DNA of 64,000 nucleotides, from positions 744,001 to 808,000 of the forward strand of contig NZ_CP060138.2 in NCBI RefSeq assembly GCF_016743795.2, given 5' to 3'. Of the stretch, positions 35,564 to 44,193 are shown one piece after another. Below the pieces are notes generated by a model that was given only the letters and a program-made list of their open reading frames with translations, was not told the origin of the DNA and searched no databases. The position numbers and the translations under genes were made by a program. Numbering within the stretch: position 1 is the stretch's first letter; each line of letters starts with the position of its first letter. This DNA comes from Rickettsia tillamookensis (lineage in GTDB: Bacteria; Pseudomonadota; Alphaproteobacteria; Rickettsiales; Rickettsiaceae).

Positions 35564-35755
35564 ATGATAAGATATTTAATAATTTTATTTGCTTCTATAG
35601 CTTTAATTGGTTGTACCGGTCAAAAAACTACGAAATCAAAAGAAGTAGTAGAACTTGACGGTGATCCAAGTTATGCAATTATGAAAACAATTGATAATAC
35701 TAACAGAAATATCGCTAATACCACCTCATCTCTTCCGAGTACTCCGGTTAGATAG
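35564..35755 (+). CDS. Small lipoprotein
   Basis: A 63-residue protein with a signal peptide and lipobox (MIRYLIILFASIALIGCTGQ), with lipidated Cys at about position 17. The mature part is only about 46 polar residues (AIMKTIDNTNRNIANTT), with no known domain. It should be anchored in the inner or outer membrane facing the periplasm. yaaA starts 2 bp after its stop. Confidence 0.8.
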   Translation: MIRYLIILFASIALIGCTGQKTTKSKEVVELDGDPSYAIMKTIDNTNRNIANTTSSLPSTPVR

Positions 35756-35757
35756 AA

Positions 35758-36510
35758 ATGCTTGTTATTATTTCTTCTGCTAAAACTCTTAATTTTGAGA
35801 AGCTAGCTCCCAAAACAGGGCTAACTTCTCTTATATTCCCTAATTTAACTAATCAGTTACTTTCTACACTCCAAAGCTATTCTGAGAATCAATTATCGGA
35901 AATAATGAATATAAGTGCAAAGCTTGCACATATAAATAAAGAAAGATTTAAGGATTTTAATAATCAAGAGAGTAAAGCAGCTATTTTTGCTTATGCAGGA
36001 GATGTTTTTAATAATATACATATAGAAAAACTAACTAATCATGAACTAAATTTCCTGCAATCACATTTGCTTATTATATCAGGTCTTTACGGAGCCTTAA
36101 GACCGCTAGATGCTATTAAGCCATATAGATTAGAAATGGCGACAAAACTAGGTGGAGTAAATTTAACAAATTTTTGGCAAAATGAAATCACGGATTATAT
36201 TAATAATGTTCTTGCTAAGCATGAAAATAAATATTTACTTAATCTAGCATCACAAGAATATTCATCTGTAATAAATCCAAATAAGCTTAAATATCAATTA
36301 GTTAATGTTCATTTTAAAGAAAATAGGAACGGTAAATTATCAACAATTGGAATAAATGCTAAAAAGGCTCGGGGGGCGATGGTCAAGGTTATTGCTAACA
36401 ATCTAATTGATTCACCTGAGCTACTTAAGAATTTCTCATATTTAGGCTATGAATTTAGTACTAAACACTCATCCGATAGTGAGGTGGTATTTATTAAAAT
36501 CCACTCTTGA
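35758..36510 (+). CDS. yaaA: YaaA, peroxide stress/UPF0246 protein
   Basis: This 250-residue protein of the UPF0246/YaaA family contains LVIISSAKTLNFEKLAPKTG, FAYAGDVFNNI, ISGLYGALRPLDAIKPYRLE and the C-terminal INAKKARGAMVKVI. E. coli YaaA limits intracellular iron and protects DNA from oxidation during hydrogen peroxide stress. Length and motifs are complete. Directly linked to the lipoprotein gene upstream. Confidence 0.94.
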   Translation: MLVIISSAKTLNFEKLAPKTGLTSLIFPNLTNQLLSTLQSYSENQLSEIMNISAKLAHINKERFKDFNNQESKAAIFAYAGDVFNNIHIEKLTNHELNFLQSHLLIISGLYGALRPLDAIKPYRLEMATKLGGVNLTNFWQNEITDYINNVLAKHENKYLLNLASQEYSSVINPNKLKYQLVNVHFKENRNGKLSTIGINAKKARGAMVKVIANNLIDSPELLKNFSYLGYEFSTKHSSDSEVVFIKIHS

Positions 36511-36515
36511 TTGAC

Positions 36516-36760
36516 ATTGTTGCATGGACCGGTTTTTTTGTCATTCCCGCTTAGCATTGCTGCGTGGATCTAAAAACACGTTCGATGTCATACCATGGCT
36601 TGACCACGGTATCCAAAAAAAACAATTTAAAATACTAAAATTTTAGTATTTTAAGCTAGATACCACGATCAAGTTGCGGGATGACAGAGATGAAATGAAT
36701 CCACGCAACAATGCCCCGCGGGAATGACATTGAGTAGGTTTTTCGATCCATGCAACAACG
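36516..36760. repeat. Nested palindromic repeats (three layers)
   Basis: Outer arms ATTGTTGCATGGACCGG and the complementary CGATCCATGCAACAACG enclose a type C arm pair (TGTCATTCCCGC / GCGGGAATGACA). These enclose GCATTGCTGCGTGGATC / GAATCCACGCAACAATGC, which enclose a type A palindrome at 36586-36686. The order shows successive insertion of one repeat into another. The whole gap 36511-36815 is repeat sequence. Confidence 0.8.
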
Positions 36761-36815
36761 TCGGTCAAGCCATGGGATGACAGAGGTGAAATTGAGCCAC
36801 TGTAAGTTCAACATT

Positions 36816-38453
36816 TTAAACCGATGGTTCTTGAGGCATTAATTCGCCGCTTAAAAGTATATCAAATAAGTACTCTCCTATATGTCTTTTGAGTTCCTGG
36901 GTATTAAATATACTGTTAGAATCAAAATTTTTGCAAATTAACATAGCTTCGGACCAATGATTTGAAAAATGTTTTTCAATTTCTGATATAACATTATTTA
37001 TTTCCAGATACTGCTCTATAAGTTGCTTGTGATATGTATCCTGTGCCTGTCTAACATTATGGTCATCTGACACATAGTTTATTTCAATATTTGAAAATTT
37101 TTGGAATGTCTTACATAAATTTTTAATGGAATGTATATTGCCGTTATTAAACCAATTTTTATATTTTAAAATATCATTATTTAAATCAGCTTTAAACTTA
37201 TCTCTCCATGCTATAACATCGTATAAATTGCTTAAATTTAGAGATATTTGGTTATCTAAATTTGCAGTGTAATAATCCATGTTTTGCTCTTTTAATAATC
37301 TACCTCTAGCTACTAATATCTCGAAGGATTCTATACTTTTATGGAACGCGGTTACATAGATCGGTATTTGTATACTGCTTTTTAAATTTACATCTGCTCC
37401 TCTGTCAACTAGGTACTTAGATAAGCCAAGACGATTAGAAGATATAGCACTCTCTAGTAATGAACACTCTTCATTATGGAATGTTTGGCCATTGTCGTAT
37501 CTAACATTGATAGTTAAAGGTTTATTAATATTCGGAATGTCTTCAAAGCTTCTAATAAAAATTTCATCAGGAACTTTATTATTCCTTAAAGCATTCTGAA
37601 TTTCATTTGGAAGCAATTTTGCACCCATGTTCACTAACTCTTTGGCTAGCTCAATACGATTAGAATCTATAGCTTTCATTAATAATGAACGTTCTTCATC
37701 ATGAAATATTTGACCATTGTCGTAGCTAACTGTTATAATTAAAGGCTTATTAATATCCGGAACGTCTTTAAGGCTTCTAATAAAAATTTCATCTGGAACT
37801 TTATTATTCCATAAAGCATTCTGAATTTCATTTGGAAGCAATTTCGCACCCATGTTCACTAACTCTTTGGCTAGCTCAATACGATTAGATTCTATAGATC
37901 TTATTAGTAACGAACATTCTTTATCATGAAAGGTTTGACCATTATCGTAGCTAACATTTATAATTAAAGGTTTATTAATATCCGGAACGTCTTTAAGGCT
38001 TTTAATAAAAATTTCATCCGGAACTTTATTATTCCATAAAACATCCTGAATTTCATTTGGAAGCAATTTTGCCCCCCTGTTAATTAACTCTTCGGCTAAT
38101 TTCATACGATTAGATTGTATAGCTCTCATTAGCAATGAACGCTCTTCATTATGAAATGTTTGACCATTGTCATAACTAACTGTTATAGTTAAAGGTTTAT
38201 TAATATCCGAAATGTTTCTAAAGCTTTTAATTAAATATTCATTTGAAATATGAGGGGTATATAAAAGGTCAATTAGTTCTTGCTTATATGCCTGTTCGTT
38301 TTCTATACTCAATAATTCAATTATTTCTTCATTTAACTCTGCTTCATTATCAATATTAAAGAATACCGGAAGCATCTTCGCTTTTAAATGAGGATATTTA
38401 GATATTTCAGTTTCCGTAAGTAGAAATTTTATAACCTCATCGTTGCGAAGCAT
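36816..38453 (-). CDS. Ankyrin-like tandem-repeat protein
   Basis: A 545-residue protein without signal peptide. About residues 85-390 consist of roughly four 75-residue units, each with INKPLxIxVSYDNGQTFH, an ankyrin-like helix pair (SLLxxAIxSNRIELAKELVN then MGAKLLPNEIQ) and NNKVPDEIFIRSL. The last unit changes to a canonical ankyrin ending (YLVDRGADVNLKS). The DNA repeats with a period of exactly 225 bp (landmarks at 37516, 37741, 37966 and 38191) and is highly conserved, pointing to recent duplication. The C-terminal 150 residues are helical. Ankyrin proteins of Rickettsia are often effector candidates; the target is unknown. Confidence 0.75.
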   Translation of the reverse strand: MLRNDEVIKFLLTETEISKYPHLKAKMLPVFFNIDNEAELNEEIIELLSIENEQAYKQELIDLLYTPHISNEYLIKSFRNISDINKPLTITVSYDNGQTFHNEERSLLMRAIQSNRMKLAEELINRGAKLLPNEIQDVLWNNKVPDEIFIKSLKDVPDINKPLIINVSYDNGQTFHDKECSLLIRSIESNRIELAKELVNMGAKLLPNEIQNALWNNKVPDEIFIRSLKDVPDINKPLIITVSYDNGQIFHDEERSLLMKAIDSNRIELAKELVNMGAKLLPNEIQNALRNNKVPDEIFIRSFEDIPNINKPLTINVRYDNGQTFHNEECSLLESAISSNRLGLSKYLVDRGADVNLKSSIQIPIYVTAFHKSIESFEILVARGRLLKEQNMDYYTANLDNQISLNLSNLYDVIAWRDKFKADLNNDILKYKNWFNNGNIHSIKNLCKTFQKFSNIEINYVSDDHNVRQAQDTYHKQLIEQYLEINNVISEIEKHFSNHWSEAMLICKNFDSNSIFNTQELKRHIGEYLFDILLSGELMPQEPSV

Positions 38454-38492
38454 TGAGTTGAATAAAGATGAAATAATTAAAGTTTTGGTATA

Positions 38493-38759
38493 TTAATTGC
38501 CAGCAATCTTACTTTTTAGTTCAGTCATTTTAGCTAGGTTGGTCTCATTAATAGCTGTCCAAAGATGCTCAATATTTGCTCCATTAGTAAATATCGCATT
38601 TTTTAACACATGCTCGATTACTTCTTGCGTTTGTTTCTTAAAGTAATTATCGTCTCTAAGCCCTAGCTCTGCCTCTGCTTTTTTAATTAGCTGATCTGCC
38701 TCATTGTCAATTTCTTCTATTATACTTTCAGCAAAAAAATCATTATAATTTATTTTCAT
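38493..38759 (-). CDS. Unknown small acidic protein
   Basis: An 88-residue helical protein with no recognised family (FFAESIIEEIDNEADQLIKK, KKQTQEVIEHVLKNAI). It is encoded 39 bp upstream of, and on the same strand as, the ankyrin-like gene, so the two are probably one operon. It could be a small chaperone or partner of the large protein, but only its position suggests this. Confidence 0.55.
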   Translation of the reverse strand: MKINYNDFFAESIIEEIDNEADQLIKKAEAELGLRDDNYFKKQTQEVIEHVLKNAIFTNGANIEHLWTAINETNLAKMTELKSKIAGN

Positions 38760-38957
38760 AAAATCTCATCCTTGAAATTAATATTTAGTTAAAAAATTAA
38801 TGCCATTATATAACAAGTTAAGAAATTTACAATAATTAAAATTATGTTAATAATTTTACAAAGTAAATTTTTATTAAGTTTGTAATTAAGCTTTAAGAAT
38901 GCAATAGAAATTTAACTAAAAAAGGAAGTATTTATAAATTGAAATAGAAATAAGACA

Positions 38958-39034
38958 TGGTGGGTGATAGTGGACTCGAACCACCGACCTTTACGATGTC
39001 AACGTAATGCTCTAACCAACTGAGCTAATCACCC
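38958..39034 (-). tRNA. tRNA-Val (GAC)
   Basis: Read on the minus strand: acceptor stem GGGTGAT / ATCACCC, D-loop region TAGCTCAGTTGGTTAGAGC, anticodon arm TTACG-TTGACAT-CGTAA giving anticodon GAC, T-arm GGTGGTTCGAGTCCACT, and encoded CCA. 77 nt. The 30 bases after its 3' end are identical to those after tRNA-Ala at 43315. Confidence 0.95.
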
Positions 39035-39036
39035 TT

Positions 39037-39199
39037 AGAGCCTATCAGTAAATAAATTTTAATTAGTAATTAAAGAACTTTTTTAGCGAAAATTTATAAG
39101 ATTTTTGTAGGAACAGTTATTCATATTTCAAAAAAATCTTATAATTTGCAGCAAAAAAGAATTAAATTATCGGTTAAAATTTATTTACTGAAGGCTCTA
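39037..39199. repeat. Palindromic repeat, type F
   Basis: Arms AGAGCCTATCAGTAAATAAA and TTTATTTACTGAAGGCTCT enclose AGCGAAAATTTATAAGATTT and AAATCTTATAATTTGCAGC. About 163 bp, immediately upstream of tRNA-Val. Confidence 0.87.
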
Positions 39200-39292
39200 A
39201 TAATTTTAAATTCTATATTTATTGCATAATGTACTAGATTTCAAGCTTTATTTCTATTATTTATAATATTTTATTATTTAGTCTATAATTTT

Positions 39293-39952
39293 ATGGTGGA
39301 TTTAAAAACTAAAGCCTTTGATATCTCTCAAAATTTTACTATTTCTCTTGATGGTCCTGCTGCTTCAGGTAAAGGGACTATCGGTTTAATATTGGCAAAA
39401 AAATTTTCTCTTAAATATTTTCAGTCAAGTATTGTTTATAGGCAGCTTGCTTTTGACTGCATTAACCAAAAAATAGATGTCACCGATATAGATACGGTCA
39501 TTGCTTTATCTAAAGAATTAAAACTTGATAATAATCTTGATTTAGAGAATGAGAATATAGGTGATATAGCATCGCAAATTGCCATAATAAGCGAAGTTAG
39601 AAATAATCTAAATAAATATCTGATTAATCTAGTAGAAACAACGCCAAGAATTATTATGGAGGGTAGGGATATAGGCACCGTTGTTGCACCTAACGCCGAT
39701 TTAAAGATTTTTATCACCGCAAATCCTCAAATTAGGGCTGAAAGACGATATAAGCAGTTGCAAGCAAAAGGAAAAACATGTATACTTGATGAGATTTTAC
39801 GGCAAATAATTTTGCGAGATAAAAGAGATAAAGAACGAAAAGCTGCACCGTTATTACCGGCTTCAGATGCTTTAATTATCGATACTTCAGAGCTTTCAGC
39901 TGTAGAAGTCGTAGAAGAAATAACGAATTATATAAAGAATAAAATAACTTGA
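39293..39952 (+). CDS. cmk: Cytidylate kinase
   Basis: This enzyme phosphorylates CMP and dCMP. In 219 residues: P-loop [20 protein letters not shown], substrate segment [29 protein letters not shown], and the lid [19 protein letters not shown]. Complete. It precedes rpsA, the usual bacterial cmk-rpsA order, with a 117-bp gap. Confidence 0.95.
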   Translation: MVDLKTKAFDISQNFTISLDGPAASGKGTIGLILAKKFSLKYFQSSIVYRQLAFDCINQKIDVTDIDTVIALSKELKLDNNLDLENENIGDIASQIAIISEVRNNLNKYLINLVETTPRIIMEGRDIGTVVAPNADLKIFITANPQIRAERRYKQLQAKGKTCILDEILRQIILRDKRDKERKAAPLLPASDALIIDTSELSAVEVVEEITNYIKNKIT

Positions 39953-40069
39953 AAAAGTGCTAAGTTATTTTATTCAATTTTATTAACCTTTTTAAAAATT
40001 TTTATTAGTTTAGGGTCTGTGTACTTTGCGTACAGGATTCAGCACTTTAACTAATATTACGAGAAAAAT

Positions 40070-41776
40070 ATGTCAATAAAACTAAAACAACGATTTGTTC
40101 CACAACTTGCAGCAATTAATCACGAATTTGAAGAAGATTTTTCTAAAATGCTTGAAACCGTTGATACAAGCCATATAAAAGAAAAAACGGTAGTTAAAGG
40201 TCAAGTAATCGAAATAAAAAACGATATGGTTATTGTTGACGTCGGGTTAAAAAACGAAGGTAGGATACCTAAGTCTGAATTTTTAGCTTTACCTGAAGTT
40301 GGGGACGTAGTTGAAGTTTTCATCGAGAAAATTGAGGGACGTAACGGCAGAACGATATTGAGCCGTGAAAAAGCAGTTAAAGAAGAATTATGGGGACAAC
40401 TAGAAATCATGTGTTCCAAGGGTGAATTTGTCGACGGTACGATTTTCGGTCGTGTGAAAGGAGGCTTTACCGTGGATTTATCCGGTGTAGTAGCATTCTT
40501 ACCAGGAAGCCAAGTTGACGTTAGACCTATTAAAGATCCTACTTCTATAATGAACATTAAGCAACCGTTTAAAATTTTAAGCATGGATAAAAAGCTTGGT
40601 AATATAGTAGTTTCAAGAAGAGCTATTTTAGAAGAATCACGTTCCGAAGCTAGAGATGAGATGCTATCTAAAATTAAAGAGGGCATGGTGTTAGAAGGAA
40701 CCGTAAAAAACATTACTGATTACGGTGCGTTTATCGATCTTGGAAGTGTTGACGGTTTATTACATTTAACCGATATTTCTTGGGGAAGAGTTAACCATCC
40801 TTCAGAAGTATTAGAATTTAACCAAAAGGTTAAAGTAATGGTTATTAAGTTTGATGAAAAAACCAAAAGAATATCACTTGGTATAAAACAACTTGATTCT
40901 AACCCATGGGAAGCAATTAAAGAAGAATTCCCTGTCGGTAAAAAAATGCTAGGTAAAGTTACAAATTTTGCTGATTACGGTGTATTTATAGAATTAAAAG
41001 ACGGACTTGAAGGGCTTGTTCATTCAAGCGAAATTAGTTGGTTAAAATCTAATCAGAATTCTAGAAAAACGCTAACTATCGGTCAAGAAGTAGAATTCGT
41101 AGTTTTAGAGGTTGATACTGAAAAGCATCGTGTTTCTTTAAGTATCAAACAATGTCAAGAAAATCCTTTAATAAAGTTCGCTGAAAATAATCCTGTCGGT
41201 ACTATAATTAAAGCACCGATTAGAAATATTACAGATTTCGGTATTTTCGTTGCACTCGGTAATAATATGGACGGCATGATTCATGAAGGTGATATTAGCT
41301 GGGAAGATAAGGGAACAGATCTATTAAAATCATACAAAAAAGGTGACGAAATAGAATGCAAAGTTCTAGCCATTAATATTGAAAAAGAACAAGTTAGTTT
41401 AGGTATAAAACAATTGTCGCCAAATCCATATCAAGAAATCAGTGACGAATATAAAAAAGGCACAATAGTTAAAGCCCTTATAACAGAAGTTAAAGATGAT
41501 GGACTCGAAGTACTATTAAACAATAAAGTAGCAGGTTTTATTAAAAGAACTGAACTATCGGATGAAAAAGACGAACAAAAGCCTGAAATGTTTAAAATAG
41601 ACGAAGAAATAGAAGCAAAAGTTGTTTCTATCGAGAAATCAACCGGTAGAATTTTATTATCGGTAAAAGCTCATAAAATAGCAGAACGTCAAAAAGCTCT
41701 CAAAGAATATGGTTCTAGTGATAATACCACCAATATGGGAGATATACTTGCTAATGCTTTAGAAGATAAGAAGTAG
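40070..41776 (+). CDS. rpsA: 30S ribosomal protein S1
   Basis: S1 brings mRNA to the ribosome. This 568-residue protein has six S1/OB repeats: about 40-100, 120-185, 205-275 ([20 protein letters not shown]), 290-362 ([20 protein letters not shown]), 377-449 ([20 protein letters not shown]) and 464-535. Length is typical. The gap after cmk has arms AAAGTGCT (about 39956) and AGCACTTT (about 40042) that could form a structured leader. S1 is known to autoregulate in E. coli; here that is only a possibility. Confidence 0.97.
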   Translation: MSIKLKQRFVPQLAAINHEFEEDFSKMLETVDTSHIKEKTVVKGQVIEIKNDMVIVDVGLKNEGRIPKSEFLALPEVGDVVEVFIEKIEGRNGRTILSREKAVKEELWGQLEIMCSKGEFVDGTIFGRVKGGFTVDLSGVVAFLPGSQVDVRPIKDPTSIMNIKQPFKILSMDKKLGNIVVSRRAILEESRSEARDEMLSKIKEGMVLEGTVKNITDYGAFIDLGSVDGLLHLTDISWGRVNHPSEVLEFNQKVKVMVIKFDEKTKRISLGIKQLDSNPWEAIKEEFPVGKKMLGKVTNFADYGVFIELKDGLEGLVHSSEISWLKSNQNSRKTLTIGQEVEFVVLEVDTEKHRVSLSIKQCQENPLIKFAENNPVGTIIKAPIRNITDFGIFVALGNNMDGMIHEGDISWEDKGTDLLKSYKKGDEIECKVLAINIEKEQVSLGIKQLSPNPYQEISDEYKKGTIVKALITEVKDDGLEVLLNNKVAGFIKRTELSDEKDEQKPEMFKIDEEIEAKVVSIEKSTGRILLSVKAHKIAERQKALKEYGSSDNTTNMGDILANALEDKK

Positions 41777-41794
41777 AAGCTTTTTTGTCCAATT

Positions 41795-42246
41795 TGTCAT
41801 ACCGTGGCTTGTTCACGGTATCCAGTTTTGTTTAATTGTTCCTGGATCCCGTGAATAAATCCATAGTACCGGACAATTTTTATTCTATGTCATTCCCGCA
41901 TAGGCGGGGCGTTGTTGCATGGCTCGAAAAACCTGCTGGGTGTCATACCGTGGCTTGTCCACGGTATCCAGTAAAACAACTAAAAATACTAATAATATTA
42001 GTATTTTTAACTGGATCCCGTGAATAAATCACGGGATGACAACAAAAAAACCGAACCATGCAACAACGCTCGTAGGCGGGAATCCAGTAAAGGAAAGCTT
42101 TTTTTAAAAGCTTTCCTTTAAAAAACTATATAATAAAAAATCTTTAAAATTAAAGATTTTTTAGCCTGGATCCCTGCTTTCGCAGGGATGACATCGAGGG
42201 CTTTTTAAAAATTGTCCGGTACTATGGATTTATTCACGGGATGACA
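41795..42246. repeat. Nested palindromic repeats ('Russian doll') before clpP
   Basis: A type A element (TGTCATACCGTGG at 41795, CACGGGATGACA ending 42246) has been split. Just inside are arms CCATAGTACCGGACAATTTT and AAAATTGTCCGGTACTATGG. Inside them is a type C element (TGTCATTCCCGC at 41888, GCAGGGATGACA ending 42193). That in turn holds a complete 161-bp type A element with outer arms GCGTTGTTGCATGG (41909) and CCATGCAACAACGC (42069). At least three insertion events are ordered. The outer end provides an ATG in frame with clpP. Confidence 0.88.
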
Positions 42247-42279
42247 TCTTTAATCAATCAATTTCAGGAGAAAATATTA

Positions 42280-42885
42280 ATGTCGTATGTACCGATAGTA
42301 ATTGAACAAACATCACGCGGTGAACGTGCTTATGATATATATTCAAGATTGCTAAAAGAACGTATAATCTTTGTATGTAGTACTGTTGAAGATCATATGG
42401 CAAACCTAATCGTTGCACAATTATTGTTTCTTGAAGCAGAAAATCCTAAAAAAGATATATATATGTATATTAATTCCCCCGGAGGAGTTGTAACCGCAGG
42501 GCTTGCTATTTATGATACAATGCAATATATAAAGCCTAAAGTAGCTACATTATGTATAGGTCAAGCTTGTTCTATGGGTTCACTTTTACTTTGCGGAGGC
42601 GAGAAAGGAATGCGTTATAGTTTACCTCATAGCCGTATTATGATCCATCAACCGTCAGGAGGTTATAGAGGACAAGCTACCGATATAGAAATTCACGCTC
42701 AAGAAACCCTAAAAATCAAAAGGTTACTTAACGAATTATATAGTAAACATACTGGACAAGAGTTAAAACATATCGAAAAAAGTATGGAACGTGATAATTT
42801 CATGTCACCGGAAGAAGCAAAGAAATTTGGAATAATCGATAATATAATTTCTTCTAGAGATGCTATGACAATGTCAGCAAAATAA
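42280..42885 (+). CDS. clpP: ATP-dependent Clp protease proteolytic subunit
   Basis: The 201-residue ClpP peptidase forms the barrel used with ClpX or ClpA. Catalytic Ser98 lies in [11 protein letters not shown] and His123 in [10 protein letters not shown]; the aspartate follows in the C-terminal third. The start at 42280 ([11 protein letters not shown]) is preceded by TCAGGAGA, a strong Shine-Dalgarno. The longer frame from 42241 starts in a repeat and is less likely. Confidence 0.97.
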   Translation: MSYVPIVIEQTSRGERAYDIYSRLLKERIIFVCSTVEDHMANLIVAQLLFLEAENPKKDIYMYINSPGGVVTAGLAIYDTMQYIKPKVATLCIGQACSMGSLLLCGGEKGMRYSLPHSRIMIHQPSGGYRGQATDIEIHAQETLKIKRLLNELYSKHTGQELKHIEKSMERDNFMSPEEAKKFGIIDNIISSRDAMTMSAK

Positions 42886-42915
42886 AGAATTGGTATTGCT
42901 AACTAAATATAGATT

Positions 42916-43206
42916 CGTCATTGCGAAGCCATGAAAGCGTTGTTGCATGGCTCGGCCTCGCCTTTGTCATCCCGTGATTTATTCACGGGATCTAGTTAAA
43001 AATACTAATAATTTTAGTATTTTTAGTTGTTTTACTGGATACCGTGGACAAGCCACGGTATGACATCGAGCGGGTTTTTAAGCCATGCAACAAAGCCAGC
43101 CATGAAGTGGCTGGGTTAATCCAGAAAAATAATAAAAAGTACTAATTCTAATGTTTTCTTACTGGATTGCTTAGTCAAAATTTTTAATTTTTTCGTAGCT
43201 CAGACG
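42916..43206. repeat. Type B repeat interrupted by a full type A element
   Basis: The left end CGTCATTGCGAAGCCATGAA (42916) and the right end TTGCTTAGTCAAAATTTTTA to CTCAGACG (43206) belong to a decayed type B element. A 160-bp type A element (GCGTTGTTGCATGGCTCG at 42937 to GCCATGCAACAAAGC at 43096) sits inside it. The rest of the gap up to tRNA-Ala is plain AT-rich DNA. Confidence 0.82.
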
Positions 43207-43314
43207 TTAATTTCTAATTAATCTATACTTAGTTAGCAATACTTAAAGAATTTTATAAAAAAATCTTATAGATTTAGTTTTATTATTATAGTATAAGAGA
43301 ATTAATTTGTTATT

Positions 43315-43390
43315 GGGGTCATAGCTCAGTTGGTAGAGTGCTTGAATGGCATTCAAGAGGTCGAGGGTTCGATTCCCTCTGGCTCCACCA
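43315..43390 (+). tRNA. tRNA-Ala (GGC)
   Basis: 76 nt with encoded CCA. Acceptor stem GGGGTCA / TGGCTCC contains the G3:U70 wobble pair that identifies tRNA-Ala. D-arm TAGCTCAGTTGGTAGAGT; anticodon arm CTTGAATGGCATTCAAG, anticodon GGC; T-arm GAGGGTTCGATTCCCTC. The 36 bp that begin with the CCA end (CCATGTCTTATTTCTATTTC onward) are repeated in inverted orientation after tRNA-Val. Confidence 0.96.
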
Positions 43391-43552
43391 TGTCTTATTT
43401 CTATTTCAATTTATAAACACTTCAAACAGTAAACATATTATAAACTAAGACTTTTTACTCTTCAAAAAAAGTTAGATAATATTCAATCTTTATCATAATT
43501 CCTTTTTAGATTAGTTTTAACTTACTTAGTGAATTAATTAAGAGGCTATAAA

Positions 43553-44074
43553 ATGAATAAAGTAATTACACAATTATTAGAAATTAAATTAGTTGGTATT
43601 ACAGCCCGCACTTCAAACGCCGCAGAAATGAACGCTGATACTGCAAAAATAGGGGCAATAATGCAGCAATTTTTTGCAGGCAAATTACAAGATAAAATCC
43701 TAAATAGAAAAACTCCGGAAAAAGTTTTTGCAGTTTATACAAATTATGAGAGTGACGCTACCGGGGAATATACTTACTTTCTTGGAGAAGAAGTTACTTC
43801 TTTTGAGAATATAGATAAAGAATTTTCGACTCTTACTATTCCAATGCAAACTTATGCAAAATTTACTTCAGGTCCCGATCAAATGCCTAAAGTCGTTATT
43901 GATATGTGGCAAAAAATATGGAATATGGATACGGCAATGTTAGGAGGTGAAAGAGCTTACATAGCTGACTTTGAAATATATGATGAAAGAAGTAGTGATT
44001 TAAATAATGCTGTAGTTGATATTTATATTGGTATACTCGATGAACTTGAAAAATTGGCTACGTCGTCTTTGTAA
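43553..44074 (+). CDS. GyrI/effector-binding-like protein
   Basis: A 173-residue protein of the GyrI-like/AraC effector-binding fold: ELKLVGITART-like start (LEIKLVGITARTSNAAEM), FAVYTNYESDATGEYTYFLG, and the C-terminal strand motif RAYIADFEIYDERSSDLNNA then VVDIYIGI. Such stand-alone domains bind small molecules or toxins. The last 14 residues (LDELEKLATSSL) come from a type D repeat inserted at the end of the gene. Whether this tail matters is unknown. Confidence 0.78.
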   Translation: MNKVITQLLEIKLVGITARTSNAAEMNADTAKIGAIMQQFFAGKLQDKILNRKTPEKVFAVYTNYESDATGEYTYFLGEEVTSFENIDKEFSTLTIPMQTYAKFTSGPDQMPKVVIDMWQKIWNMDTAMLGGERAYIADFEIYDERSSDLNNAVVDIYIGILDELEKLATSSL

Positions 44075-44187
44075 GTCCTCAGATGCTCACGTATTATTAT
44101 ACGCTCCGCTCCTCGGCTTACAGACTCCTTGCTCTTTTCCAAGTTGATCTTCGTATACTGACTCTTCATTTCACAAGAGTATATTAA
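44032..44187. repeat. Palindromic repeat, type D
   Basis: It starts TATACTCGATGAACTTGAAA inside the preceding gene and ends TTTCACAAGAGTATATT. It is almost the exact reverse complement of the 141-298 copy. Confidence 0.88.
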
Positions 44188-44193
44188 AAATAG

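Noticed and set aside
41836..42027. Open frame of 63 codons between rpsA and clpP
   Set aside because: It consists wholly of nested palindromic repeats, has no ribosome-binding site, and an equivalent peptide appears in other copies of the repeat.
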